Positions 18,601 through 25,425 are shown, counted from the first letter of the stretch. The stretch: 64,000 nucleotides of DNA from Hyalella azteca (GCF_000764305.2 NW_025937524.1:496001-560000); one strand, 5' to 3'. Numbers and translations: made by a program. Notes: generated by a model not told the origin, from the sequence alone.

Positions 18601-21218
18601 ACAAAAGGTTCCTTTGCTCTTCCTTCTAACTTAAAGTTAAATTTTTGCCGCTTACATTGGCCCTTGGTATTATTATCATATAGAATTGAAGGTGTTCATT
18701 TCGGCTGTTGTATTATTGACAGTCTATTGAAGGTTTCTTCTCTGCGCCAGAAATTAGTAGGTTCGCTCTGATCTGCTGTTAGATAGAATTAAAAAACCCG
18801 TCGTTTTGAAATGCAGATTTTTGCGTTGTATTTGTCCGGCTCATATAATGTTGCGATAATTTATATTTGCCCTAAATCACGCTTGTGAAAGTTCCTCTTC
18901 ACTACCTTTTCTCAGCGAGAGAGAACTGCTGTCTCTGTCCTGATTTTTCATCACAAGCATCCTATTAATATATAATACTCTTGCTAATATCAAGTTTATG
19001 TTATGTTAATATTAAGCTAATTTCTAAGAGTGGTTCAATTATTGACTGGTGCAGGCGGTGTTGCAGGTACAGCGTGCCGGAGCTGCCGGTGCAGGTGGTG
19101 CAGGAGCTGCACGCGGTGGTGGGGGATGTGTCCCTGGACCTCCTGCTGTCGTCGCTCTCAGGACTCGCTGACCTCCTGCAGGACGAACTCCCGCCCGAGC
19201 CTCTTGCCTGCTCGGTATGGAGCCTCTGGCGACCTCTTCTTATTTTTTCTGTCGTGGCCAGTCTGAGGATCTTATACTCTTCTTATGTCCTCTGTCATGG
19301 CCAGTCTGAGGATCTTGTACTCTTCTTATATCCTCTGTCATGGCCAGTCTGAGGATCTTGTACTCTTCTTATGTCCTCTGTCATGGCCAGTCTGAGGATC
19401 TTAAGTCTGAGGATCTTATACTCTTCTTATGTCCTCTGTCATGGCCAGTCTGAGGATCTTATACTCTTCTTATGTCCTCTGTCATGGCCAGTCTGAGGGT
19501 CTTATACTCTTCTTATATCCTCTGTCATGGCCAGTCTGAGGATCTTATATGACCAATTTCATGGCGTTCGGTTACCTGATTTTTGATCTACTAACACCAC
19601 CGATAAATATTTTTTGACTTATTGGAAAAAATATCATTAATAAAATCCATCCGTTGTCTTTAATTGAGCTTATTACGCTATTGTATATGAAGCATTTATA
19701 CTATGAATTATGTATGGTCCGTTTGTGTTCGTGGTCTTCTATTGAATTTAGTACGTTATTATGTATGAAGCATTAACACTAGGTATTATGTATGGCCCGT
19801 GTGTGTTCGTGGTCTTCCTTATTACGTTATCATGTATGAAGCATTAACACTATGTATCATGTATGGCCCGTGTGTGTTCGTTTTATTTATATTGAACTTG
19901 TTACGTTATTATGTATGAAGCATTAACACTCTGTATTATGTATGGCTCGTGTGCAGGTGGAGGTGTTCAACACATCTTTGGTGGTGCGGGAGGACGTGAC
20001 GGGGGCGCTGCCGGGGACGCCTGAGGGCGTCAAGCGGCTGCTGGTGCCGGCGCTGCTCCTGCAGCGCGACGCTGCGGGAACCTTCGTCGTCCTGCCTGGC
20101 CGGGCAGGTCGGTGGGCGCTCGCTCCCTTAAGTCTGGGAGGCACTAGTTAATAACTTTATTGCAAACAAAAGTCAGGAATACTGTCAGGTATTTTTATTA
20201 TCATCATTTGCATAGATCAGAATGTGTGCACTTCATCTCGGGACGGCTAACAGGATTGAAGTCAGTTTTACAAGCACGTTGAGACTCTGAAATTTAACTT
20301 CCGCCGCTGAAGTTTATGATCAAGTTTAGTAATTCGTGGCGATTGATTTATAAGACCTCGGTTATTCTTGTATACCTGTATTTACTACATTACTTTCACC
20401 TCATTAAATGTGTCGTGTACTTTTTTTAATTTTCGTGTGATGATGCTGATAATTTTTTAAAAACTAGGCTGCCAAAGTTAACCCCTCATTCTCTTGCCTA
20501 TGTTTCCATGATATATAGCTTCGTGAAGCTTCCACTTCATCTCAAAGGACTTTCTCCTTTGTTATAATATTGTTGTATTGTTGCAGCTACAACTGCAGCG
20601 AGCCACGGCATCTCAGACGCTCCAGCAGGCGCCCCTAGCGCCCCAGCAGACGCCCGTGGCGCCCCAGCAGAGGCTAGTGACGCCCCCGGTCTGGCGAAGG
20701 AGGTGACAAGATTACGCGAGGCTCTGGAATTGAGCAACGCGCAGCTACGCGCCACCGTTGACGAGAACCTAAGCCTGCGGGAGGCCCTGAGAGTGCTGAG
20801 GCTGGACTGCGACGCTCTGCTCAGACAACAGAAAACTCCGCTCATGAGCGCCTGTGGGGGTGAGTCTGAGGCGAGCGTCGCTCAGAGCACCGCCTGGCAA
20901 GCTGACGGCCCTGTCAGCCGAGGGGGCGCTGGTGCTGGAAATACGTACAGAGGAGCGGCGCCCTTGTTGACCGAGCCTCCGAATGTGGCGTCGCCCGTGA
21001 AGGCCTCGAAGGGTCTCATGGGCAGCAATACGTACAGAGGAGCGGCGCCCTTGTTGCCAGAGCCCTCCAATGTGGCGTCTTCCGTGAAGGTCTCGAGGGG
21101 CCTCATGGGCAGCATGAAGCTGGGCAGCCCGGGGGGACTGGCGCGCTTCGGAGGTCTTGGCGGCAGGAAGAGCTTCCTCAGTCGCGACGCCAGGGCGAAG
21201 TCACAGCCGCCTGGCTAA
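526..21218 (+). CDS. UHRF1BP1L (BLTP3): BLTP3 / UHRF1BP1-like bridge lipid transfer protein (gene span, 14 exons seen, 5' end outside window)
   Basis: Joining the exons listed separately gives about 1,325 residues that follow the order of the human BLTP3A/B (UHRF1BP1, UHRF1BP1L/SHIP164) proteins from about residue 190 to the C-terminus. Landmarks in order: a WQSLRVEA segment, FDVIETSYHL, VDYYPYH, LMSSVCVVSIKDFVLY, FSSYYFPGDGDFP, PLPFVDAFPLSVW, a disordered Ser-rich middle, and a C-terminal coiled coil. In the family these proteins are rod-like lipid conduits with an N-terminal chorein domain, acting at endosome and other organelle contacts. The chorein start is not in the window. Splice phases agree at every junction from exon 2 to 6 and from exon 7 to 14. 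They disagree between exons 1/2 and 6/7, where exons are missing. Family assignment rests on recalled similarity, not a search. Confidence 0.87.
640..1190. repeat. Tandem copies of BLTP3 exon 1 donor region
   Basis: A unit of about 136 bases beginning CTCGCTGGTAAT (7 exonic bases plus donor) repeats at about 780, with a further partial copy from about 985. Blocks such as CACTATTTCTGTATCC and CCAAACAAAACTCTT are shared. Confidence 0.75.
1371..1641. repeat. 96 bp tandem repeat, about 2.8 copies
   Basis: Units start GTACTGATTGTTTATGAAAC and contain AACTGTTGGCACAAAGTA. The array ends at the single N at 1642. Confidence 0.85.
1643..1873. repeat. Array of acceptor-region copies before BLTP3 exon 2
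   Basis: Units of about 53 bases contain TCTCTGCCAGACTTCTACTT. The fifth, partial unit runs into the real acceptor TTCTACAG before 1876. Confidence 0.85.
1876..2033 (+). CDS. UHRF1BP1L (BLTP3): BLTP3 exon 2 of window
   Basis: A Gln/Ser-rich linker is followed by KFDVIETSYHLVCERIDLYL and CDDPG, ending with one base (phase 1) before gtgagt. The FDV-ETSYHL and LCDD blocks are family hallmarks. The acceptor ttctacag before 1876 is the last copy in a tandem array of similar sequences, so the start is the best guess. It would enter in phase 2, which does not fit exon 1 (phase 1), so at least one exon in between is missing. Confidence 0.78.
2209..2359. mobile_element. MITE family A, copy 1
   Basis: Ends GGCCTATACTTTCAAAA and TTTTGAAAGTATGGCC are inverted repeats. 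The interior carries GTAAGTTCATCAGCCAATCA and AGCGTAAGTACTTACG, as in the other copies. Flanking triplets do not match here. Confidence 0.75.
2880..3137. mobile_element. Possible MITE with AGAGCCGCCCCA ends
   Basis: AGAGCCGCCCCAGC at the left and GTTGGGGCGGCTCT at the right form a 13-of-14 inverted repeat 258 bp apart. The right edge sequence (TTGTTAGAGT) recurs near 35920. No target duplication seen. Confidence 0.4.
3544..3687. mobile_element. MITE family A, copy 2
   Basis: 144 bp, same terminal inverted repeats, flanked by the direct triplet CTG on both sides (3541-3543 and 3688-3690). Confidence 0.85.
3973..4169. mobile_element. MITE family B, copy 1
   Basis: 197 bp with terminal inverted repeats GGGTACGCACACAGTG, flanked by TTA on both sides. 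The 3 bp TTA duplication and GG start fit the PIF/Harbinger group. Confidence 0.85.
4914..5227. repeat. 17 bp minisatellite
   Basis: About 18 units of CACTTGACCCACTTTTC with small variants. Ends at the N at 5228. Confidence 0.9.
5229..5400. repeat. 50 bp tandem repeat, 3.4 copies
   Basis: Unit contains CCACTGAAGATAGTCTGTGT and GACTAGCCAAGTTGCAAGA. Begins at the N at 5228. Confidence 0.9.
5401..6000. other. Intronic stretch with no feature seen
   Basis: AT-rich, no coding frame or repeat recognised; between two arrays in the long intron before BLTP3 exon 3. Confidence 0.5.
6001..6050. repeat. (CCGT)n / (CTGT)n microsatellite
   Basis: Uninterrupted tetranucleotide run with two C-to-T variants. 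Confidence 0.9.
6317..6512. repeat. 53 bp tandem repeat, about 4 copies
   Basis: Unit contains CATGTGTGCATTTTGTCTGT and AAAACTGTATGAGGTCTC. Confidence 0.9.
6575..6857. repeat. 41 bp array of acceptor-region copies before BLTP3 exon 3
   Basis: About seven units CCTGTATGGGCAGACAGTGC plus CAGCTGTGTACCATACACACG. The last unit's TGTGTGGGCAG is the acceptor of the exon at 6858. Long apparent open frames here on both strands are a by-product of the repeat. Confidence 0.9.
6858..6978 (+). CDS. UHRF1BP1L (BLTP3): BLTP3 exon 3 of window
   Basis: Starts with GT, completing the Ser codon left by exon 2 (A/GT), then GRSSHPQLASGASLQF, INHLRVDYYPYHLAAG and CHWV, leaving AG before gtgagt (phase 2). The DYYPYH motif is strongly conserved in this family. 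The start was chosen because only the acceptor at 6857 keeps phase with exon 2; a later AG at 6870 would break it. Both splice sites lie in tandem arrays (41 bp units upstream, 33 bp units downstream). Confidence 0.85.
6966..7063. repeat. 33 bp array of donor copies after BLTP3 exon 3
   Basis: Three units of CACTGGGTCAGGTGAGTGGC plus ATGTGGCAGCTGC. Each contains the same CAG/GTGAGT donor (ends 6978, 7011, 7044). In the exon frame the second and third are preceded by TGA, so only the first is productive. Confidence 0.92.
7065..7318. repeat. 28 bp array of acceptor copies before BLTP3 exon 4
   Basis: Nine units alternate AGGGCCTCACTGGTGCCTCT + CGTATCTC and AGAGCCTCACTCGTGCCTCA + CGTATCTC. The last ends CGTATCTCAG, the acceptor of the exon at 7319. 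Confidence 0.92.
7319..7475 (+). CDS. UHRF1BP1L (BLTP3): BLTP3 exon 4 of window
   Basis: One base (G) completes Arg with the AG of exon 3, then YNDCGPQQLAAGALAHFRAL and a Pro/Ala-rich linker ending PLQDPGAQA, phase 0, before gtgcgt. It corresponds to the weakly conserved helical and linker part after the DYYPYH block. It is markedly GC-rich compared with the flanking introns. The last bases CAGGCGGTG recur at the start of exon 5. Confidence 0.78.
7500..7690. repeat. AT-rich degenerate ATAGTATATAGTATAAT repeats
   Basis: Imperfect copies of TATATAATATAATAGTATAT with TTAATTTGTGGAGTA spacers, about three to four times. Confidence 0.7.
7816..8027. repeat. 20 bp array reaching the BLTP3 exon 5 acceptor
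   Basis: About ten units of CCAGTATGCCATATGTACCC; the last is CCAGTATGCCATATGTGCAG, ending in the acceptor. AG dinucleotides occur every 20 bases just upstream of the true site. Confidence 0.9.
8031..8184 (+). CDS. UHRF1BP1L (BLTP3): BLTP3 exon 5 of window
   Basis: Reads AVGAASGHVRALVATQLRKL, MSSVCVVSIKDFVLYRVTTS and RRLPPKQFIS plus one base (phase 1). It matches the family block LMSSSVVVRLADF and its following strand. The donor TCCA before gtcagt is weak, but it is the one that gives phase 1, which exon 6 needs (A/GC, Ser). The acceptor is the last copy of a 20 bp array with almost no pyrimidine tract. Confidence 0.82.
8186..8345. repeat. 25 bp array from the BLTP3 exon 5 donor
   Basis: Units such as CCAGTCCATTACTCGTACATT plus CCTA follow the exon end TTTCCA/GTCAGTCC; each repeats a CCAGTCCAT like the donor. 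Confidence 0.85.
8613..8785. repeat. 39-42 bp tandem repeat, 4 copies
   Basis: Unit contains GGAACTGTTGTTTGGGATCA and GCCATGCCTGCGTGTCTGC. Copies 3 and 4 have an extra TTG. Confidence 0.9.
9254..9470. repeat. Dispersed repeat C, copy 2
   Basis: Same orientation and order as 1-270, without the internal duplication. It lies in the intron between BLTP3 exons 5 and 6. No open frame. Confidence 0.7.
9849..9935. mobile_element. MITE family A, truncated copy
   Basis: The left end and interior to CACCAATCATAGAC are present; the right third is missing. Confidence 0.7.
10070..11000. repeat. About 40-46 bp minisatellite, about 20 copies
   Basis: Units contain GTGTTCACTGTTCGTGTGGC, AGCTGTAGATGATAGATAAT with subfamily variants (GTTGATGTGG, GGCTGATAGAGAC). 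No unique spacers, so not a CRISPR array. Confidence 0.92.
11001..12655. other. Intron sequence before BLTP3 exon 6 without recognised features
   Basis: AT-rich; a few short direct repeats (TTCAATATTACCTA near 11757 and GGATGTT near 12117; a repeated ATAATATT-AA-GGAAC block near 12500-12590) but no coding signal. Confidence 0.5.
12656..12748 (+). CDS. UHRF1BP1L (BLTP3): BLTP3 exon 6 of window (three possible in-frame donors)
   Basis: GC completes Ser, then DKERLCLPTTTSCVHLEFSS and YYFPGDGDFP plus G (phase 1). The FSSYYFPGDGDFP block corresponds to the conserved EF-EYYYPDGKDFP region. The end given is the first gtgagt. Two more perfect donors follow at about 12794 and 12839 after 45 bp in-frame copies, so longer exons are possible. 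The next family block (LNALQFTVD and following helix) is absent before exon 7. Confidence 0.82.
12700..12842. repeat. 45 bp in-frame repeat of BLTP3 exon 6 end plus donor, 3 copies
   Basis: Unit TTCAGCAGCTACTACTTCCC + TGGTGATGGTGACTTCCCTG + GTGAG. Each copy ends in CCTG/GTGAGT. The length is 15 codons and all frames through the array stay open. Confidence 0.9.
13060..13573. repeat. 30 bp minisatellite running into the assembly gap
   Basis: Units CACACAAGACACCCCAACAA + CTCTTCACCC, with CACAACAACTTTTTACCC and CAGTCCCGCCCC variants. The apparent open frame is an artefact of the repeat. Confidence 0.92.
13574..13819. other. Assembly gap (246 N)
   Basis: Run of N between a minisatellite and unique sequence. 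Lies where a BLTP3 exon is missing. Confidence 0.99.
14297..14374 (+). mobile_element. Penelope-like reverse transcriptase fragment
   Basis: Reads SPGYLYGNVKTHKEGNPLRP and IISQVT, like the K-HK-G-PLRPI-S block of Penelope-like element RTs. It ends at the adapter 14375, so it may come from a different locus than the sequence to the right. The rest of the element is not present. Confidence 0.5.
14375..14412. other. Nextera mate-pair junction adapter (artefact)
   Basis: CTGTCTCTTATACACATCT is followed directly by its inverse AGATGTGTATAAGAGACAG, the Tn5 mosaic-end junction of Illumina mate-pair libraries. It is not genomic. Confidence 0.97.
14863..15055 (+). CDS. UHRF1BP1L (BLTP3): BLTP3 exon 7 of window
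   Basis: Reads VVLEASTEPVTGHQKDRPRG, LQVQASRVTLSNCRPP and a linker to TGQLFFAS plus one base (phase 1). It corresponds to the segment with DQPRAISIQSSE in human BLTP3B. The acceptor is gtgcag and the donor CTCAG/gtctca is weak. It enters in phase 0 whereas exon 6 leaves in phase 1, so an exon is lost between them. Extra copies of its acceptor with the first coding bases lie at about 14104 and 14670. Confidence 0.82.
15056..15345. repeat. Duplicated donor-side segment after BLTP3 exon 7
   Basis: GCATTGATTCCTTTACATT occurs at about 15086 and 15254, and GCATTGATCCC at 15131. A copy of the exon end plus donor (GTCAGGTCACGCTTCACACT) lies at about 15220. Confidence 0.65.
15366..15428 (+). CDS. UHRF1BP1L (BLTP3): BLTP3 exon 8 of window, followed by a ladder of repeated donors
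   Basis: AT completes Asp, then FPARADDFLPVACKFVRHAM plus G (phase 1) before gtgagt. It aligns with the family segment SFPKSCDNF and FQRHAHEQ. The end given is the first donor; about nine further donors follow at 30 bp spacing to about 15700, all in frame. Using later ones would append ELEFVRNAMG-type decapeptides. The similarity to human ends at the first copy, so the shortest form is probably the ancestral exon. Confidence 0.82.
15407..15702. repeat. 30 bp in-frame donor ladder after BLTP3 exon 8, about 10 copies
   Basis: Unit GTGAGTTGGAGTTCGTGCGG + AACGCAATGG; every copy contains ATGG/GTGAGT. Ten codons long, encoding ELEFVRNAMG or close variants, no stop. Variants (AACGCA, CACGCA, CATGCC) show ordinary divergence between copies. 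Confidence 0.93.
16117..17480 (+). CDS. UHRF1BP1L (BLTP3): BLTP3 exon 9 of window (largest exon)
   Basis: GA completes Gly, then EDNIRPAPRCASD onward for about 454 residues, ending TFRRKGN in phase 0 before gtgagt. First come groove strands with PLWVEF and PLPFVDAFPLSVWIHLK (about residues 40-75), then CNVLVHCHSLISCQLNHFQL (about 145), then a hydrophobic IVPQLDLTFVIPPLHP strand. A long Ser/Asp-rich, probably disordered stretch carries NIISFTSMKKGFSSLM and DDISDTISIQSDISSD, similar to the SLDTISLDS region of human BLTP3B. Codon use is typical of the other exons. Confidence 0.9.
17481..17764. other. Short intron, nothing else seen
   Basis: Ordinary intron between BLTP3 exons 9 and 10 with gtgagt donor and gtggcag acceptor. 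Confidence 0.8.
17765..17899 (+). CDS. UHRF1BP1L (BLTP3): BLTP3 exon 10 of window
   Basis: 45 codons, phase 0 to phase 0: VALVNVQLSGLQFIQEAEGF, then SVIKIEAQRLHVMDC and NAVPYEEFQ. It matches the family strand pair VVVFKITGVNGEIDIRGED and its following strands. The donor CAG/gtttct is weak. Reading on without splicing adds nine residues (VSVLHCETI), a TGA at 17927 and an AATAAA at 17932, so an early-terminated form is possible. Confidence 0.87.
18117..18607 (+). CDS. UHRF1BP1L (BLTP3): BLTP3 exon 11 of window
   Basis: Starts in phase 0 with SKFSSRSKGWHDCFPSDQNC and TFRIRLDTRA, corresponding to the strand with SSPEISLRFESGPGA in human BLTP3B. A Pro/Ala-rich insertion follows, then SIGPFSFAHSNLKKSLDQFD and a proline-rich tail to PDK plus AG (phase 2). 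The donor AAAAG/gttcct is weak but gives the phase needed by exon 12. Confidence 0.82.
18608..19066. other. Intron between BLTP3 exons 11 and 12
   Basis: AT-rich, no repeat. Two acceptors 12 bp apart at its end. Confidence 0.75.
19067..19214 (+). CDS. UHRF1BP1L (BLTP3): BLTP3 exon 12 of window
   Basis: One base completes Arg, then YSVPELPVQVVQELHAVVGD and VSLDLLLSSLSGLADLLQDE to LACS, phase 0, before gtatgg. It corresponds to the helix with STEFLTSSLMNIQHFLEDE in human BLTP3B. A second acceptor 12 bp upstream (start 19055) has the same phase and would add RRCC. A 45 bp array starts about 30 bp after the donor. Confidence 0.85.
19245..19550. repeat. 45 bp array after BLTP3 exon 12 donor
   Basis: About six units TATACTCTTCTTATGTCCTC + TGTCATGGCCAGTCTGAGGA + TCTTA, starting about 30 bases inside the intron; the donor itself is not repeated. 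Confidence 0.9.
19665..19950. repeat. About 77 bp array reaching BLTP3 exon 13 acceptor
   Basis: Four units with TACGTTATTATGTATGAAGC, ATTAACACTATGTATTATG and TATGGCCCGTGTGTGTTCG; the last has TATGGCTCGTGTGCAG, the acceptor. Confidence 0.88.
19957..20107 (+). CDS. UHRF1BP1L (BLTP3): BLTP3 exon 13 of window
   Basis: Phase 0 start: VEVFNTSLVVREDVTGALPG, then PEGVKRLLVPALLLQRDAAG and TFVVLPGRA plus G (phase 1) before gtcggt. It aligns with the last beta-groove strands of the family (IQVSNTKINLKDDSP and VHIDHLVVERSDDGSF). The acceptor tgtgcag closes an array of about 77 bp repeats. Confidence 0.87.
20587..21218 (+). CDS. UHRF1BP1L (BLTP3): BLTP3 terminal exon (coiled coil and C-terminus)
   Basis: CT completes Ala, then an Ala/Pro-rich linker and a coiled coil beginning EVTRLREALELSNAQLRATV, with ENLSLREALRVLRLDCDALL, closely like the C-terminal coil of human BLTP3B (LMEENESLKQELAKAK). 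Unlike human, about 115 more residues follow the coil. These include two near-identical 30-residue repeats starting NTYRGAAPLL (about 20940-21029 and 21030-21119) and a basic Gly-rich tail ending SQPPG. The stop TAA is at 21216. Confidence 0.87.
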
Positions 21219-21469
21219 GCTGGGCTAGCCAGGCGACGACAATAAGCATATAGAAACGCAAACAATACGCAAAAAATGTATTACAATCTGTACACAAAAA
21301 GAATGATGAAATAATAAGTATTTCAATTCACTAAGAGTAAGTTCCGGTTAAGGTAATGAGCCTCTAAGCAATGAGTCATTTTGCGCCTGTGCCTCAATAG
21401 AATTTCCTACTCATTTGCCGGCCAGAAAAATGGCTCCTTGATGCAAGTTTTGATGTCTATTCGATAAAA

Positions 21470-21658
21470 AATAAACCTACTCTTGTTGGCCTAAATTTCA
21501 CACGACCATCAGTTGTTATATCAAATTTTGCAAGAACTATTTATTCTGTACGAATTGGAAGTGAACTTCGGCAAAAGTTCGAGTATGAGTGTTCGATTTG
21601 GCCCCAAAGCTATAAACGATGCTTATCGATCTGGCAGTACAAAGTGATCACAAATAAA
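21470..21658 (+). terminator. Candidate polyadenylation signals of the BLTP3 gene
   Basis: AATAAA occurs at 21470-21475 and again at 21653-21658, about 250 and 435 bases after the stop codon. No other gene lies nearby on this strand. Which one is used cannot be told from sequence alone. Confidence 0.4.
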
Positions 21659-22224
21659 AGTCTTATGGAGGAAGTTCCTGTAAGTCCATATTTGATATCA
21701 GCCCCTTTAATGTAAGAAAACTAATTAATGGCTTGGAAGGACGCGAAGTGGTCAGGAAACTTTAATGCATTCTTCTTGCCGCCCGACTGCTCGTAGCTAC
21801 CGTCGACCAGATTATGCAGCCTCTTGACAACAAACATCATGACGATGTTTGTTGTTGAACGTTTTGTGGAGCTTGTGTCGTGATAGATTTGCATCTTACC
21901 TCAGTCTCCATGATCTCTTCTGGTCATGCATGAAAGTCTTTTTTAAAAATATTCCCGGAGTATTGGTAGCTAATTGAATGCTATGACCTTTGGATGCCTA
22001 TGATTTGCCGTGGAGATACAGCCCTCGTGTCGCATGCTTGTTTCATTTTGAGCTGCCCATATTTTTGTACAATTCATAAATATATACAATTTATGAAATT
22101 TAATCCACCCATCATGACTACACAATTCCTCAACATTGTGATCTCATATTATTTTTTTACACCATTCCTAAAATTTTCTGTCTGTTAATAAATATCTTTA
22201 CTCACTTCCTACATAGATTCGAAT

Positions 22225-22680
22225 TAATGGAAATGTCGGTCCCCACACTGATCCCCAATGAGGAGGTCCCCACGCTGATCCCCAATGAGGAGGTCCCCAC
22301 ACTGGTCCCCAATGAGGAGGTCCCCACACTGATCCCCAATGAGGAGGTCCCTACACTGATCCCCAATGAGGAGGTCCCCACGCTGATCCCCAATGAGGAG
22401 GTCCCCAATGAGGAGGTCCCCACACTGATCCCCAATGAGGAGGTCCCCGCACTGATCCCCAATGAGGAGGTCCCCACACTGATCCCCAATGACATGGTCC
22501 CCACACTGGTCCCCAATGAGGAGGTCCCCATACTGATCCCCAATGAGGAGGTCCCCACACTGATCCCCAATGAGGTGGTCCCCACACTGATCCCCAATGA
22601 GGAGGTCCCCACACTGATCCCCAATGAGATGGTCCCCACACTGATCCCCAATGAGATGGTCCCCACACAGATCCCCCAAT
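22225..22680. repeat. 24 bp minisatellite, about 18 copies
   Basis: Unit CCCCACACTGATCCCCAATG + AGGAGGT (with one 15 bp short unit). As the unit is eight codons, frames on both strands stay open (PTLIPNEEV on +), but no splice or start context suggests a gene. Confidence 0.92.
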
Positions 22681-23118
22681 AGGACTGGTTAGGTCGCATG
22701 GCTTTCATCCCTGCCACTCTATTCCCCACAAGTCTCCCCTCATTCCAGAAAGCAATTCCCCAACACAGGTGTTGGGGATGAATCAGATTGATCTTGCATT
22801 GATCTGATCAATTTCTTCCCCTTGCTAGCTATAATCATCCCATATATTTCACTTTACTTTATATCTTCATTGTTTTGAATGTTGTTGATGTTTTTAAGAT
22901 AATCTCTATGCATGAAGTATTAGGAATAGAATACATGAATGAATTGTTGAATTATTGTTACTCGCCACTGCCTCTAATATATCTTTTGGCGACTCTTGAT
23001 GTAGGCATGATTGTATATGGTGGGTTATTGTGTTATATTATTTATTATTTTCTATATTACCATTTCCTCAATGATATTTATTTCTATGTTGTTATACGTG
23101 TTCTGCATGAGAGACATC

Positions 23119-23306
23119 CCGTCAAGTGGAGTGACTTCGGCCACCACTACAACATAAACAAATGTCAGCAAAACAAAATAATAAACGTTGGCCAAAGTCA
23201 CTCCGGTGTCCAAAGTCACCCCAGTCACTTTGGCCAACGTTTATTATTTTGTTTTGCTGCCATTTGTTAATGTTGTAGTGGTGGCCGAAGTCACCCCACT
23301 TGACGG
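23119..23306. mobile_element. Fold-back element with about 90 bp arms
   Basis: The left arm from CCGTCAAGTGGAGTGACTTC to AACGTTGGCCAAAGTCA is repeated in inverse orientation on the right, leaving a loop of about ten bases. No open frame. Confidence 0.75.
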
Positions 23307-23589
23307 TCCTTCGTCTGAGTTCCGTGCTGAACGTCTAGACGTGATGCACACGCTTATTTACTTCATAGTTTGCTAGATGTTGTCGTGTGTTTTATGTTTC
23401 ATTATTTGTTTCAGGTGGGCGTGATGGATAGCTAATTAATTACGATGTATAGCTTCGTGGTGTTGTCATTTGCAAGCTACATCGGAGCTGCGCTAGAGAC
23501 GCCTGCGTCACTGATGATGTCACTGATGCTGTCACTGATGCTGTCACTGATGCTGTCACTGCGCCGTCTGCACTTATCCTATGGATGAG

Positions 23590-23727
23590 GGGCCATACTG
23601 TCAAAACTAGCTCCTCTACATGTAGTGGCCGATTTCTCGTCTGTGATTGCATTGTTTAGGTTGGAAATTTATCAGTGATTGGCTGAGAGAGTTACGAAAT
23701 GGTAAATATTTTTGATAGTTTGGGCCC
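23590..23727. mobile_element. MITE family A, diverged copy
   Basis: Begins GGGCCATACTGTCAAAACTA and ends ATAGTTTGGGCC, with a family-like middle (CAGTGATTGGCTGAGAGAGT). Clearly older than the others. Confidence 0.5.
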
Positions 23728-23739
23728 AGGTCTTAACTT

Positions 23740-23940
23740 CACCCCAGGTGAAGTTAAGGTCTTAACTTCACAGCGTCACTTAACTTCACACAGGTCTTAA
23801 CTTCACAGCGTCACTCTTGACTTAGCATACGGCAGGAGGTATGAGATCCTGTACCTGCGATACCTTGTACGTACAAGATCCTGTACCTGCGATACCTTGT
23901 ACGTACAAGATGCTGTACCTGCGATACGTCTGAGACGCGA
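23740..23940. repeat. Two short tandem repeats
   Basis: AGGTCTTAACTTCACAGCGT occurs about three times (23730-23815), then GATCCTGTACCTGCGATACC + TTGTACGTACAA three times (23847-23935). Confidence 0.85.
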
Positions 23941-24665
23941 GTGTTCAGTGATGATATCGCATAATTTGTGAATATCTATCGCAAATTTTTATGTATGAAG
24001 ATGAAATTGGTGTTTTCTTTCCATTTAATCTTAATTCATTTATATTTCATATGTAATTATTACCCAATTACCCATGTCCATGTCTTTTTCGTGTGATATA
24101 ATGTGATCAATTGCCAAATTAGCGGTGGCGACAAGCAAGCTTGTAGCATAGTTTTTGCATACTATTTTGAATAGCATCAATTATTAATCCAGTATGAAGG
24201 TACAAACTATTGCGGATATGTTCAAATGATTGCTACCGTGTTTGGTATCCTCAATATTTCAATAATGGATTTAAATGCTCTTATATAAAAAAATAAGAGC
24301 ATCTTGAGTGGCATTAGCTGCTGTGCTGGCCTGCTAGCGGCCGAACAGTTCATGGGTCAGAAATGTTAGATAAATCTTAGTAACATACTAAGAATATAAA
24401 TCTAAGAATATACTAAGACAAAGTCACCGGCATGTATCCTAGATGTGGCGAGACAAAAGTCCTGGTATATTAAAGTCGCCAGCATGTGCACTAGTCAAAA
24501 CTTGCTTGGTCGCTTCCTATTGTAGGCTCAGTCATGTGATGATTAAATTGTTTATTATTCTAGTCTCCTGCAAGCGGGCAAGGCTTCCCAGCTCTTGGGG
24601 TGTGACGCTGCTAGTTGCATTAGTGCGTGCCATTACATTTTACAACACTAGTCAACCTTGTTCGT

Positions 24666-24840
24666 AAGTGAAGTGGCCCACCGTATGGAAAATTCCCATT
24701 GATTTATATTAATATGGTTCAATAGTGTTCAATAGCCACAGCCTTGATTGTAAGTGGCCCACTGTATGGAAAATTCCCATTGATTTATATTAATATGGTT
24801 CAATAGTTTTCAATAGTGTTCAATAGCCACTATTGAACAC
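24666..24840. repeat. 80 bp duplication
   Basis: GTATGGAAAATTCCCATTGA and TTTATATTAATATGGTTCAA occur twice, with a short extra AATAGTGTTC stutter. Confidence 0.85.
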
Positions 24841-25425
24841 TTTCAATAGAGTTCATTTCAATAGAGAACTTCTTCTGTGACGACGAGGTGCCGTCGTGTT
24901 GACATGAGCAATTCTAGTGTGTCTGGTAGCTTCCTGTCATTTTTGTGGCGCCGTTGTATCCAACTCCTTATCTGCATTATTTCCATTTACGGCACAATTT
25001 TTTCGTTGCTTTAGAATTGTCGTATGAGTGAGTTATGAAAAAAGAAATACTCACGTCACCTTTTGTCGGCGTCATGTTGTTGAATTACTGAGATTAGAAA
25101 TCGCGCTACTCCATCACTTCCAGCAAACAGAATGTTAATGTCAAACTTTACCGTCTATCAAAAATGTTCTTTCCCCTTATCCGTTCTTAAATATCGCCTA
25201 TTTTTTCCTCTTGTATCGCACGAAGAACACTGAACTCTTTCTACGAGTTTATAAATCTTGCTGAACACAGCAAAAAAGGCAACCAGTTCCCTAGGCAAAT
25301 AACGTTGATACCACGAGTGATCAACGTATATTCAACATTTTAACACTTATCAACGTTGATTTAAGGGCAGATGCCTGGTAGGGATTGCATAACCATTATC
25401 TCGTCTACAACATCGTTGCGAGCTG

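Noticed and set aside
22202..22729. Open frames of 150-175 codons on both strands (PTLIPNEEV and related repeats)
   Set aside because: The 24 bp unit is a multiple of three, so any frame without a stop in one unit stays open. No family similarity, start context or splice support.
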